Source: an uncultured Aureimonas sp. (lineage in GTDB: Bacteria > Pseudomonadota > Alphaproteobacteria > Rhizobiales > Rhizobiaceae). Taken from it: a stretch of DNA of 38,481 nt. The position numbers and the translations under genes are program-made. The stretch is taken from contig NZ_CAJYIU010000296.1 of NCBI RefSeq assembly GCF_913775355.1, forward strand, positions 1 to 38,481, given 5' to 3'. Positions 1 to 8,110 of the stretch are shown here, in pieces (position 1 is the stretch's first letter; each line of letters starts with the position of its first letter). Under the pieces are notes generated by a model. That model had not been told where the DNA came from. It saw nothing but the letters and a program-made list of their open reading frames with translations, and did not search any database.

Positions 1-1094
1 CCCTCCCAGAGCTCGTCCGTCAGCCCTTCCAGCCAGCCGGCGGCGCGCCGGGCGGCGTCCGGCTCGTGGAGTGTGCGGATCGCCTCGCCATCCAGCGCGC
101 GGGCCTCGGCCAGAAGCGCCTGCCAGCCGGCGAGATCGCCTGGCCAGATCGGAGCCGTCACCGCCGCGCCGAGCCTCACCAGCGCCTCGGCTTTCCGCGT
201 CTGCTCGCCGAAATAGCGCCATTCCGGCATGACGATGAGCCGGGCGCCGACGCGCGCGACCTCGTGGATCGTGTTGTCGCCCGCCGACGCGATCACGATG
301 TCGGCGGCCGCGAGATAATCGGTCACGCCCGGCACCCAGCCGAGTTCGGTGAGGTTGGCGAAATCCGTCTCGTGGCCCTCGCGATGGGTCGGCCCGAGCG
401 TCAGCCAGAGCGCGTCGGGCACGGCGCGGGCCGCAACGGTCAGGGGTGCGTAAGGGGTGCCGCTGCCGCCGCCGCCGGTCACCGTCACGATGATCTCTCG
501 GGTCGGGTCGAGCCCCAGGCGGCGGCGCGCCTCGGCCTTCTCCGGCACCGCGTCGAGCGTGGTGCAAAGGCCCCCGGAATAGAAGGTCTTGGCGCGCAGA
601 TGCGCGGGATAGTCATCCTGCTCCAGCCGCTCGTCGAAGGGCGCGAGCATGCCGACCGAGGCCTCGTAGGAGCCGATGTGGCCGATGTCGGAGCGGTCGC
701 CATGCATCCGGATCTGGACGGCGGGCACGCTCGCGATGCGCGACAGGAGCGCGATCTCGGACGAGACGTCCACCACGAAGAGCCCGACCTCGCGCTCGTC
801 GAGATGGTCGAGGATGGTGCGCATCGTGCGCCGCATCTCGGCAAGGCCGAGCGGCACGCAGTGCATCACCTGCGGCGTCGGCTCGGCGTAGAGGCGCGGC
901 GTCGGCACCGCGGCGCCGATCATGTTGGGCAGCGGCACGATCTCGATGTCGCGCCGGAAGCCGTCGAAGAGGTGCGGTCCCGCCGTCATCACCGAGACCG
1001 GCCGGTCGCGCGAGAACTCGGACACCAGCGCCATGGTGCGGTTGGCGTGGCCGCGACCCTGATGATGGACGAAGAAGGTGATCGGCTTCGGCAC
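1..1094 (-). CDS. GT28/MurG-like glycosyltransferase (C-terminus outside window)
   Basis: Reading leftward from a GTG at 1094, the frame stays open to the window edge, giving about 364 residues with no stop. The N-terminus has the motif HHQGRGHANR (residues about 9-18), a glycine-rich donor/acceptor loop typical of MurG/GT28 and related GT-B glycosyltransferases. A C-terminal half with VTVTGGGGSGTPY, then ADIVIASAGDNTIHEVA, matches the nucleotide-sugar binding domain of this superfamily. The GTG is preceded by GAGGGGAAC at a reasonable distance. The gene is divergent from the GT29-like gene at 1277 and belongs to a seven-gene glycosyltransferase island, so a role in cell-surface glycan or glycolipid assembly is inferred. 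Sugar and acceptor cannot be read from sequence. The family call is good; the exact start is less certain. Confidence 0.8.
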   Translation of the reverse strand, partial: MPKPITFFVHHQGRGHANRTMALVSEFSRDRPVSVMTAGPHLFDGFRRDIEIVPLPNMIGAAVPTPRLYAEPTPQVMHCVPLGLAEMRRTMRTILDHLDEREVGLFVVDVSSEIALLSRIASVPAVQIRMHGDRSDIGHIGSYEASVGMLAPFDERLEQDDYPAHLRAKTFYSGGLCTTLDAVPEKAEARRRLGLDPTREIIVTVTGGGGSGTPYAPLTVAARAVPDALWLTLGPTHREGHETDFANLTELGWVPGVTDYLAAADIVIASAGDNTIHEVARVGARLIVMPEWRYFGEQTRKAEALVRLGAAVTAPIWPGDLAGWQALLAEARALDGEAIRTLHEPDAARRAAGWLEGLTDELWE

Positions 1095-1276
1095 GGTTGA
1101 GCGTTCCCCTCGGGTCTCCCGCGCCGAACCCCCGTTCGGCCGAATGCGAGGGAGACAAATCTATGGCCCCCTTCGCATTTGTCATCGTGGTCCGCTCAAA
1201 GTGACGCAGCCGGGCCCTTCCCGGCGGGCCGCGCGAGGGCATGTAGCCAAGGGCGGACGGAAACGAGGACGGGCTG

Positions 1277-1921
1277 ATGTCGGACACACCGCGTGGCGGG
1301 CCTTCGCCCCTGCGCCGAACTCCCCGTCGCATCGCGATCGTCGGCAACGCGCCGGAACTCGGCGACTGCGGCGCGGCGATCGACGCCGCCGACTGGGTCG
1401 TGCGCTTCAACAACGCCGCCGGCTTCAGGGCTTGCGCGGGGCGCCGCGTGACCCATCTCGCCCTCGTCAACCACGGCGGGCAGATGCGCGAGTGGCTGGA
1501 GGATCCGAGATTTCTCGATCGTCCCGCGGTGCGGGCCGCCGAGACCTTCCTGTTTCCCTTTCCCCGCAAGCCGGCCTCGGTTCGCCCGGAGAACGAGGAC
1601 GGTCGCGACTGGACCGACGAGGCAAAGGCGCGGCTCGGCCCGCTCGGCCGGCCGATCACCCTCTTGCCCGCCACCGTTCACCGCGAGGCGGCGGCGCTGA
1701 TCCACACGCCCGGCGGCGCGCCGCCGCCGCCCAGCACCGGCTTCCTCGTTTCGCTCCATCTCCTGCGCCGCTATGGCGGCATGGTGGAGATCGACGTCTA
1801 CGGCTTCGGCTTTGCGGGCTGGGACGGGCATGACTGGGCGCGCGAGCGGCGATGGTTCGAGGCGATGGCCGCGGGCGGGCTCCTCCGCCTCCATCCGCTC
1901 GCCACCTCGCTCGCCGCGTGA
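1277..1921 (+). CDS. GT29 sialyltransferase-like protein
   Basis: This is a 214-residue protein with the three landmarks of family 29 (eukaryote-type sialyltransferases). An L-like motif lies at about residues 19-46 (IAIVGNAPELGDCG, then VVRFNNA). An S-like motif lies at about 152-178 (PSTGFLVSLHLL, then IDVYGFGF). A terminal HxxxxE is at 185-190 (HDWARE). The L motif normally binds CMP-sialic acid, and the His of the last motif is the usual catalytic base. The protein is shorter than animal enzymes and has no membrane anchor. The ATG follows GAGGACGGGCTG. It overlaps the next gene through GTGA (1918-1921), so the two are translationally coupled. No CMP-sialate synthesis genes are visible here, so the true donor may be another sugar such as Kdo, or sialic acid made elsewhere. 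Confidence 0.72.
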   Translation: MSDTPRGGPSPLRRTPRRIAIVGNAPELGDCGAAIDAADWVVRFNNAAGFRACAGRRVTHLALVNHGGQMREWLEDPRFLDRPAVRAAETFLFPFPRKPASVRPENEDGRDWTDEAKARLGPLGRPITLLPATVHREAAALIHTPGGAPPPPSTGFLVSLHLLRRYGGMVEIDVYGFGFAGWDGHDWARERRWFEAMAAGGLLRLHPLATSLAA

Positions 1922-2883
1922 GCGCAGCCGCGCCGCGCTGCTTCCTGTGCGGCGGCCGGGCGCTTGCGCCGAGCGACCGGCATCTGCGCTGGCCGGACGG
2001 CGCCACGCGGCGTTTCGCGCTCGCCTGCGGCTTCTGCGGTGTGCTGACCGATCGGGCGGAGGGGGAAGAAGCGCTCGGGCATCTCGGGGAGGCGATGGCT
2101 GCCGAACGGCTCCGGCTCGACCGGGACGCCCCGTACGGCCTCGACATCTTTACGCTGCGCACCGCCGCCACGCGCTGGCACCGCGCCGCAACGCCGGCGG
2201 ATACCGCGCAGCGCGGGGCGCTGGCCCATCCGCATGCCGACCTGGCGGCCGAGGCCGACCTCTGCGATCTCGACGAAGACTGCGCCGACCCCATCGCGAT
2301 CGGGTTGATGTGCCGCGCCGGGGAATGGGAGGCGGCGCTGGAGATGCTCCGCCCGCACCGGGCGGCGGGGTCGCCGGTCGTGATCCTTGCCGACGGCGAG
2401 GGGCCGGCACGCACGCCGGAGCCCGGCATCCTCGTCGCGCGCCGCCCGATGGCGGGCGATTTCGCCGCCCAGCGCAACGCGCTGCAGGATCTCTCGCCCG
2501 CCCCCTGGATGCTGCAGCTCGACGCCGACGAGACGCTGGCGCCTACCACGGCAGCGCTTCTTCCCGCGCTCGCAAGGCTGGCCGAGGCGGGCGATGCCGT
2601 GTCGATCGGCCTGCCCCGGCGCAACCTCGTCGACGGCCGCCTCGCCGACCTCTTTCCCGACACGCAGTACCGGCTCAACCGGCGTGAGGTCCGCTATGCC
2701 GGCCGTGTCCACGAGCGGCCGGACCGCCCGTGGCAGCGCAGCCTCGTCGCGCTGCACGGGGCGATCGATCACCATCTGCCCCACGCGCGGGTCAAAACCC
2801 GCTCGCGCGCCTACGAGGCGATGGCGCCCGGCGCGGGGCGGCTCGAGGAAGAGGACGCGCTGCTTCAGCCCTTTCGCGACTGA
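1918..2883 (+). CDS. GT2 glycosyltransferase with N-terminal double-CxxC module
   Basis: From the GTG at 1918 (overlapping the previous stop as GTGA) the product is 321 residues. The N-terminus carries four cysteines, C8-x2-C11 and C37-x2-C40, resembling a zinc ribbon. The C-terminal half is a compact GT2 fold: FAAQRN at about 182-187 and LDADE at 201-205, the metal-binding DxD region, followed by a segment (LPRRNLVDG, RVHERP) like the WaaE/KdtX branch that works on LPS core sugars. The stretch between the cysteines and the GT2 part (about 41-125) I do not recognise. An upstream ATG at 1852 would extend the frame deep into the previous gene and is rejected. The 3' end overlaps the convergent GT4 gene by 19 bases. 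Likely role: surface glycan synthesis. Confidence 0.75.
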   Translation: MSAAAPRCFLCGGRALAPSDRHLRWPDGATRRFALACGFCGVLTDRAEGEEALGHLGEAMAAERLRLDRDAPYGLDIFTLRTAATRWHRAATPADTAQRGALAHPHADLAAEADLCDLDEDCADPIAIGLMCRAGEWEAALEMLRPHRAAGSPVVILADGEGPARTPEPGILVARRPMAGDFAAQRNALQDLSPAPWMLQLDADETLAPTTAALLPALARLAEAGDAVSIGLPRRNLVDGRLADLFPDTQYRLNRREVRYAGRVHERPDRPWQRSLVALHGAIDHHLPHARVKTRSRAYEAMAPGAGRLEEEDALLQPFRD

Positions 2884-4061
2884 AAGCGCGCGATCGCCTC
2901 CTCGTAGAGCGCCAGCGTCTCCCGCCCCAGCGTCTCGCGGGTGAAGCGGCCGGCCGCCGTCAGCGCGTGCTGGCGCAGGGTCTCGCGCATCCGGGGATCG
3001 GCGATCACCGGGCGCAGCGCTTCGGCGAGCGCGGGCCCCGTCGTCTTGCACGCCATGGCGCCGGCCCCCGTCGCGCCCACGAACTCGCGGGCGCTGGCAT
3101 CCTCCATCGAGGCCACCATCGGCCGGCCGTAGGCCATGCCCTCCTGGTAGACGAGGCCGAAGCTCTCGTAGCGCGACGGGGCGAGGACCGCGTGCGCCGC
3201 CTCGTATTCGCGCGCGAGATCGTCCTCATGCAGGCGGCCGAGCGGCACGAGGCGCGTGCGCGGCCCTGCGGCCACACCGTCGAGCGCTGACCCGTCGACG
3301 CCGGCCAGCCGGACCTGGAACGAGGGCAGGGCGCCCGCGTCTGCCTCGCGGCCGAGGATCTCCACCGCCTCGAGGATCGCGTCGAACCCCTTGCGGTGCT
3401 CGGGCCGGCCGACGAAGAGAAGGCGGATCGGCTCGCCGTCGGCGGCTCCGGGATAGCCCGCCGCCCGCGCGCGGGCCAGCATGGCCGGCGCGAGGCTGAG
3501 GCCGATCACGGCATGCGGTCGGTCGCCCTCGATCAGCCCGTATTCGGCTGCGATGCGCCGCCCGTGATCGGCGGTGTTGGAGATGAGCCCGTGGCTCCCG
3601 CTCGCCTGCCGCGCCTCCAGGCGGTCGGCCGCCCAGCCATCGAGCCGGTCGCGAAGATTGTCCGCCGGCTCGCGCGAGAAGGCGGCCGGCGTCGAGTTGC
3701 GCGTGACGAGCGCCATGGGCGGGCGGCGGGCGAGAAGGCAGGCGGGCGCATACCAGTTGGTCGCCTCGACGACGTCGAAGGGTCGTCGGGCGTGCTCGGC
3801 GAGGATCGCACGGCGCACGGCGAGCGGCGCGGCGAGATGCCCGACCGCGCCGAAGAGGCGCAGCCGCGCGATGCCGCCGCCTTGGACGGGCTCGGCGCCG
3901 ACGATCCGCACGCCGCCCGCCTCCGACACGCCGCGCCGGTCGAGCGTCAGGACGGTCACGTCGGCGCCGGATGCGACGAGGCTTTCGGCGATCTCGCGCG
4001 CGGCGGTCGACAGGCCGCTTGGGGCCGGCGGATAGTCCCAGGCGATCAGGGCGGTGCGCAT
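2865..4061 (-). CDS. GT4 family glycosyltransferase
   Basis: This 398-residue GT-B enzyme has an N-terminal acceptor domain beginning with DYPPAPSGLSTAAREIAE and a C-terminal nucleotide-sugar domain. FVGRPEHRKGFD lies at 216-227, and the EX7E motif at E299-E307 (YESFGLVYQEG) is the hallmark of GT4 retaining transferases. It probably transfers a hexose from a nucleotide donor to a lipid- or polysaccharide-bound acceptor in the cytosol. The ATG at 4061 shares one base with the TGA of the upstream GT4 gene (TGATG), so the two form a translationally coupled pair. The last 19 bases overlap the convergent GT2 gene. Substrate unknown. Confidence 0.85.
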   Translation of the reverse strand: MRTALIAWDYPPAPSGLSTAAREIAESLVASGADVTVLTLDRRGVSEAGGVRIVGAEPVQGGGIARLRLFGAVGHLAAPLAVRRAILAEHARRPFDVVEATNWYAPACLLARRPPMALVTRNSTPAAFSREPADNLRDRLDGWAADRLEARQASGSHGLISNTADHGRRIAAEYGLIEGDRPHAVIGLSLAPAMLARARAAGYPGAADGEPIRLLFVGRPEHRKGFDAILEAVEILGREADAGALPSFQVRLAGVDGSALDGVAAGPRTRLVPLGRLHEDDLAREYEAAHAVLAPSRYESFGLVYQEGMAYGRPMVASMEDASAREFVGATGAGAMACKTTGPALAEALRPVIADPRMRETLRQHALTAAGRFTRETLGRETLALYEEAIARFQSRKG

Positions 4062-5134
4062 CAGCGGTCCAGCAGCTTGCGGTAGAGGGCGAGATAGTCG
4101 GCGGCCATGCGGCGGGCGGTGAAGCGCTCCTCGAAGCGACGGCGCACGCCCGCGCGGTCGAGCGTTCTGGCCTTCTCGACGGCCTCGACGGCTTCCGCCT
4201 CGCTCGACACCACGAAGCCCGTGACGCCCTCGTCGACGATCTCGCGCACCGAGCCCCGGTCCCAGGCGACCACCGGCGTGCCGCAGGCCATGGCCTCGAT
4301 CATCACGAGGCCGAAGGGCTCCGGCCAGTCGATCGGAAAGAGCAGCGCCTCGGCGCCGCCGAGCATCCCGCCCTTCGCCGCGTCGCCGAGCGGGCCGACA
4401 TAGGTCGCCGTGTCCGACAGGAGGGGGCGCACCTCGCGCTCGAAATAGGTGGGGTTGCCCACATCCACCGTGCCGGCGAGGCGGATCGGGCGGCCCGCCG
4501 CGTCGGCGATCCGGATCGCCCGGTCGGGCCGCTTCTGGTCGGTCCTCCCGCCGACGAAGGCGCGATTTCCGCCCGCACCGTCCGAAAGCGCGTAGCGGTC
4601 CTCGGCGATGCCGTGATGGACGACACCGGCCCGGTTGGCGGCCGGGAGCATCGCTCCTTGCGCGCCCGAGATCGCGGCGACGGGAAGGTCCGGGAAGGTC
4701 CGGAAGAAGATCTCCCGGTCGAGCTCGTCCACCCGCCAGTGGATGGTGGTGAGGCTGTGCCGCCGACGCTCGCCAAGGAGCGCCGCGTGGAAGAACTCGC
4801 CGTGGCAGTGCACGATGTCGAAGGCGTCGAGGCGGGTGCGCAGGTCCTCCATCCGCGCCGCTTCCAGAACGGCGGGGATGGAAGGCGGCACAGTCCCGTA
4901 TTTCGCTTCCAAGCTAAACAAACTCGGCCAGATTCCGACCCTTGGTACATCCGTCGCACTGTCCGCCGGGGCCAATAGCGTTACCTCGACTCCGAGGTCC
5001 TGCAGCGCAATGGAGAGGTCATGGATGACTCTCTCCGTCCCGCCGTGATCTTTGGGTGGCACCGGAAATATTGTCGGAGCAACTTGGGCGACCCGGATAT
5101 TTCGACCGGGCTTCGCCGTTGAATTTGCCTGCAT
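4061..5134 (-). CDS. GT4 family glycosyltransferase, 5' end of atypical composition
   Basis: This is a 357-residue GT4 enzyme. The N-terminal glycine-rich loop is KDHGGTERVIHDL (28-40), which contacts the donor phosphate in GT4 structures. The C-terminal EX7E is at E272-E280 (PEPFGLVMIEAMACG). FVGGRTDQKRPD (193-204) replaces the usual GR.. KG donor loop. I chose the ATG at 5134 because frames further upstream run into the divergent gene. The first roughly 95 codons use GTA, CTA, TTG, ATA, AGA, AGT and AAA freely. The rest of the gene uses almost only GC-ending codons, so there is an abrupt composition step near 4850. It is coupled to the downstream GT4 gene by TGATG. Acceptor and donor are unknown. 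Confidence 0.85.
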   Translation of the reverse strand: MQANSTAKPGRNIRVAQVAPTIFPVPPKDHGGTERVIHDLSIALQDLGVEVTLLAPADSATDVPRVGIWPSLFSLEAKYGTVPPSIPAVLEAARMEDLRTRLDAFDIVHCHGEFFHAALLGERRRHSLTTIHWRVDELDREIFFRTFPDLPVAAISGAQGAMLPAANRAGVVHHGIAEDRYALSDGAGGNRAFVGGRTDQKRPDRAIRIADAAGRPIRLAGTVDVGNPTYFEREVRPLLSDTATYVGPLGDAAKGGMLGGAEALLFPIDWPEPFGLVMIEAMACGTPVVAWDRGSVREIVDEGVTGFVVSSEAEAVEAVEKARTLDRAGVRRRFEERFTARRMAADYLALYRKLLDR

Positions 5135-5255
5135 GAGCCGTTGCTCTGATCTGTTCGAGTGGTTTTGCGTCAAGGGTTGGAGAGAGCCATGTTCATTCTT
5201 CATGTCGCACTTCAAGGGTGCCTGCGCGCAAAGGACGTGGAATACGGGCTGACGG
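4850..5255. other. Segment of atypical base and codon composition
   Basis: The roughly 400 bases covering the first 95 codons of the leftward GT4 gene, the 54-base divergent spacer and the first 20 or so codons of the sucrose-phosphate synthase gene are visibly poorer in G+C than their surroundings. They contain codons rare elsewhere in the window (ATA, AGA, CTA, GTA, TTG). No repeats or mobile-element ends bound it. It could be a gene-conversion patch, a constraint on translation starts, or the remains of a transferred promoter region. Confidence 0.5.
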
Positions 5256-7264
5256 CCGACACCGGCGGCCACATCCGCTACCTCCTGGACCTCGTGGCGG
5301 CCTCCGTGGCCGACCCCGACGTCACCCGCACCGTGATCGCCACGCGCCGCTTCGAGGACACGCGTCTCGGGGCCGACTACGCGCAAGGGTTCGAGCGGAT
5401 CGACGAGAAGACCGAGATCGTCCGCTTCTGGACCGAGGACCCCGCCTATCTCGAAAAGGAAGCGCTCCACACCGAGGTCGGCAGCTTCGCCGACGCGCTG
5501 GTCGCCTTCATCGAGGCCGGGGAGCGGCGCCCCGACGTCCTCCACGCCCACTATGCCGACGCGGCGAGCGTCGCCGCGATCGTCGAGGCGCGGCTCGGCA
5601 TCCCCTTCGTCTTCACCGCCCACTCGCTGGGGCGCGTGAAGCGCGAGACGCTGGGCCTCCGGCCCGGCGCCGACGCGGCGCTCGACCGGCGCATCGCCGC
5701 CGAGAACGCGGCGCTCGCCGACGCTTCGCTCGTCATCGCCTCCTCGCGCGACGAGGCCGAGGTGCAGTGGATGGGCTACGAGGCCTACGAGCCCGGCCGC
5801 ATCCGCATCCTCGCGCCGGGCAGCGACCTCCAGCGCTTTGCCGGCGCGCCGACCTGCGCGCGCGTCGACGCCTCGATCGCCCGCTTCCTGTGCGAGCCGG
5901 ACAAGCCGGTGATCCTGGCGCTCGCCCGGCCGGTCGCCAAGAAGAACCTCGCCGCCCTGGTGCGGGCCTTCGGCGAAAGCCCGGCGCTGCAGGAGCGCGC
6001 CAATCTCGTCCTGTTCGCCGGTGCGCGCGAGGACTATGCGACGCTCGACGGCGACATGGCCGAGACCGTAGCCGAGCTTCTCGCGCTGATCGATCGATAC
6101 GACCTCTACGGGCGCGTCGCCTATCCAAAGCACCACCGGCCCGAGGACGTGCCGGCGATCTACGCGCATGCGAGGGTCCGTGGCGGCCTCTTCGTCAACC
6201 CGGCGCTGAACGAGCCCTTCGGCCTGACGCTGCTCGAGGCGTCTGCCGCCGGCCTGCCGCTCGTCGCGACCGATTCCGGCGGACCCAACGACATCGTCGA
6301 GATGTGCGGCAACGGCATCCTGGTGAACCCGCGCCTCGACGCGGCGATCGCCGAGGCCGCGCTGTCGATCCTGTCGGATGAATCAACCTACGCGCGCTTT
6401 GCGGCCGCGGGCGACAAGGTCTCGGCGGCCTATGACTGGACGCGCCACGCCACGCGCTACCACGCGCTTCTCGGCTCGCTCACGACGCGGAGCGACGCCG
6501 CGGCGCGGCCCGAGCAGCTTCTCATCTGCGATATCGACAACACGCTCGTCGGCTGCGCGGACGGCGTGCGCACCTTCGGCGCCTGGCGCGAGCGCCAGCC
6601 GGGGCTCGCCTTCGGCGTCGCGACCGGCCGCTCGTTCCATTCGGCGCTCGCCATCCTCGAACAGCAGGACGCGCCGCGCCCGCAGGTCGTGATCTCCTCG
6701 GTCGGTTCGGAGATCCATCACCTCGATCCGAACGGCACCACCTATACGCAGGACGCCGAGTGGCGCGCCATCGTCTCGCGCGCCTGGGACCGGGACGAGG
6801 CGCGCCGGGCGCTGGCCAGAGTGCCGGGTCTCCTGCCGCAGGCGCCGCTCGAGCAGCGCGCCCACAAGCTCAGCTACTTCACCGAGGGCCAGCCCGGCAT
6901 TGTCGGGCGGGTGCGCGCGGCGCTGGAGCGGGCCGGGCTGAAGTGCTCGGTGATCCACAGCCACGGGCGCTATCTCGACATCCTGCCGATCCGCGCCTCC
7001 AAGGGCACGGCGGTCGACTTCGTGCGCGCCCGCCTCGGCCTGTCGCAGGACGCCGTGTTCGTCGCCGGGGATTCCGGCAACGACATCGAGATGCTGCGCA
7101 CCATTCCGCAGGCGATCATCGTCGGCAACTTCTCTGACGGGCTCGCGGCCATGCCGGCGCTCCGCCACTCCTATGTCGCGCGCAACACCCATGCGCGCGG
7201 CGTGATCGAGGGCGTCCTCCACTTCCGCGACAAGGCGAGGGCCGCATGCAAGCCAGCGTCCTGA
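5189..7264 (+). CDS. Bifunctional sucrose-phosphate synthase / sucrose-phosphatase (SPS-SPP fusion)
   Basis: From the ATG at 5189 (GGAGAG directly upstream) the product is 691 residues. Residues 1 to about 430 are a GT4 domain close in style to plant and bacterial sucrose-phosphate synthases. They include LHVALQGCL and a TGGHIRY loop (most SPS have TGGQ), TAHSLGRVKRE, and PALNEPFGLTLLEASAAGLP with its EX7E. Residues from about 440 are a HAD-IIB phosphatase domain: CDIDNTLVG with D448/D450, VATGRS, and GDSGNDIEML at 627-636, as in sucrose-phosphate phosphatase. The fusion should make sucrose from UDP-glucose and fructose-6-phosphate in the cytosol, often as a compatible solute. A mannosylfructose-type product, as in Agrobacterium, is an alternative. 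It overlaps the next GT2 gene by 19 bases. Confidence 0.82.
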   Translation: MFILHVALQGCLRAKDVEYGLTADTGGHIRYLLDLVAASVADPDVTRTVIATRRFEDTRLGADYAQGFERIDEKTEIVRFWTEDPAYLEKEALHTEVGSFADALVAFIEAGERRPDVLHAHYADAASVAAIVEARLGIPFVFTAHSLGRVKRETLGLRPGADAALDRRIAAENAALADASLVIASSRDEAEVQWMGYEAYEPGRIRILAPGSDLQRFAGAPTCARVDASIARFLCEPDKPVILALARPVAKKNLAALVRAFGESPALQERANLVLFAGAREDYATLDGDMAETVAELLALIDRYDLYGRVAYPKHHRPEDVPAIYAHARVRGGLFVNPALNEPFGLTLLEASAAGLPLVATDSGGPNDIVEMCGNGILVNPRLDAAIAEAALSILSDESTYARFAAAGDKVSAAYDWTRHATRYHALLGSLTTRSDAAARPEQLLICDIDNTLVGCADGVRTFGAWRERQPGLAFGVATGRSFHSALAILEQQDAPRPQVVISSVGSEIHHLDPNGTTYTQDAEWRAIVSRAWDRDEARRALARVPGLLPQAPLEQRAHKLSYFTEGQPGIVGRVRAALERAGLKCSVIHSHGRYLDILPIRASKGTAVDFVRARLGLSQDAVFVAGDSGNDIEMLRTIPQAIIVGNFSDGLAAMPALRHSYVARNTHARGVIEGVLHFRDKARAACKPAS

Positions 7265-8106
7265 CGCTGGTGCGCGGCCGGCGGGATCATCTCGCCCGCC
7301 TGATGGAGGGGCTCGCCGGCCAGACGTGCCGCCCGGCGGAACTCGTGATCGCCTGGATGCAGGACACCACCTTCGAGGACCTGCCCGATCCCGGCTGCCC
7401 CGTGCGCCATGTCATGGTGCCGGGCGAGCCAATGCCGCTCGCCGAGGCGCGCAACCGGGCAGCAGATGCCGCGCGGTCTGAACTCCTCGTCTTCCTCGAC
7501 GTCGACTGCATCCCCTCGCCGACCGTGGTCGAGGCCTATTGCGAGGCGGCCGAGGGGCAGGACGGCCTGTTTCTCGGCGAGGTCCTGTATCTTCCGGCGG
7601 GCGCCGCGGAGGCCGGGCTCGACTTCGCGCGGCTCGACGCGCTCGGCCGCGTCCATCCCGCAAAGCCCGCCGTGCCCAATGAGGGCCTGCGCCGCGAGCC
7701 GGATGCGGGCGAGCTCTGGGGTCTCTCCTTCGCGCTGCCGGCCGCACGCTGGCACGCCGTCGGCGGCATGGACGAGCGTTTCGTCGGCTATGGCGGCGAG
7801 GAGACGGACTTTGCCGTGCGCGTGGCGGCCGCCGGCCTGCCGTTCTTCTGGACGGCGGGGGCGCGCTGCTATCACCAGCACCATCCCGTGCGGGTGCCCC
7901 CGCTCCACCACTTCGACCACATCCTGCGCAATGCCGAGCTCTTCCGCACGCAGCATGGGCGCTGGTGCATGGACTACTGGCTCGGCCAGTTCCGCGACGC
8001 CGGGCTGATCGACTGGCGGGACGATGCGATCCGCCTCCTGCGCGCACCCTCGCCGGCGGAGATCGAGGCGTCCGGCACGGGCGCGGCGGAGCGCCTCTTC
8101 TCCTGA
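7246..8106 (+). CDS. GT2 glycosyltransferase with galactosyltransferase-type C-terminal motif
   Basis: This 286-residue GT-A enzyme begins ASVLTLVRGRRDHL, the usual GT2 opening. The RNRA motif sits at 69-72, and the metal-binding FLDVDCIP has D85 and D87. The segment GGMDERFVGYGGEETDFA (173-190) is the glycosyltransferase-7C type acceptor/catalytic motif, also seen in polypeptide and galactosyl transferases. A C-terminal cluster rich in His and Trp (YHQHHP, PPLHHFDH) follows. The gene starts 19 bases inside the end of the SPS-SPP gene, so it is translated in the same operon and might further glycosylate a sucrose-related product. That link is inference. It ends 4 bases before the convergent metI stop. 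Confidence 0.82.
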   Translation: MQASVLTLVRGRRDHLARLMEGLAGQTCRPAELVIAWMQDTTFEDLPDPGCPVRHVMVPGEPMPLAEARNRAADAARSELLVFLDVDCIPSPTVVEAYCEAAEGQDGLFLGEVLYLPAGAAEAGLDFARLDALGRVHPAKPAVPNEGLRREPDAGELWGLSFALPAARWHAVGGMDERFVGYGGEETDFAVRVAAAGLPFFWTAGARCYHQHHPVRVPPLHHFDHILRNAELFRTQHGRWCMDYWLGQFRDAGLIDWRDDAIRLLRAPSPAEIEASGTGAAERLFS

Positions 8107-8110
8107 CCCG

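Noticed and set aside
66-1100. Long open frame opposite the first glycosyltransferase
   Set aside because: Rich in Arg, His and Gly with no family motifs. The opposite strand encodes a recognisable GT28-like protein, so this is a high-GC antisense shadow.
5134-6169. N-terminal extension of the leftward GT4 gene to 6169
   Set aside because: It would lie antisense within the sucrose-phosphate synthase gene and has shadow-like composition. The ATG at 5134 gives a normal GT4 length.
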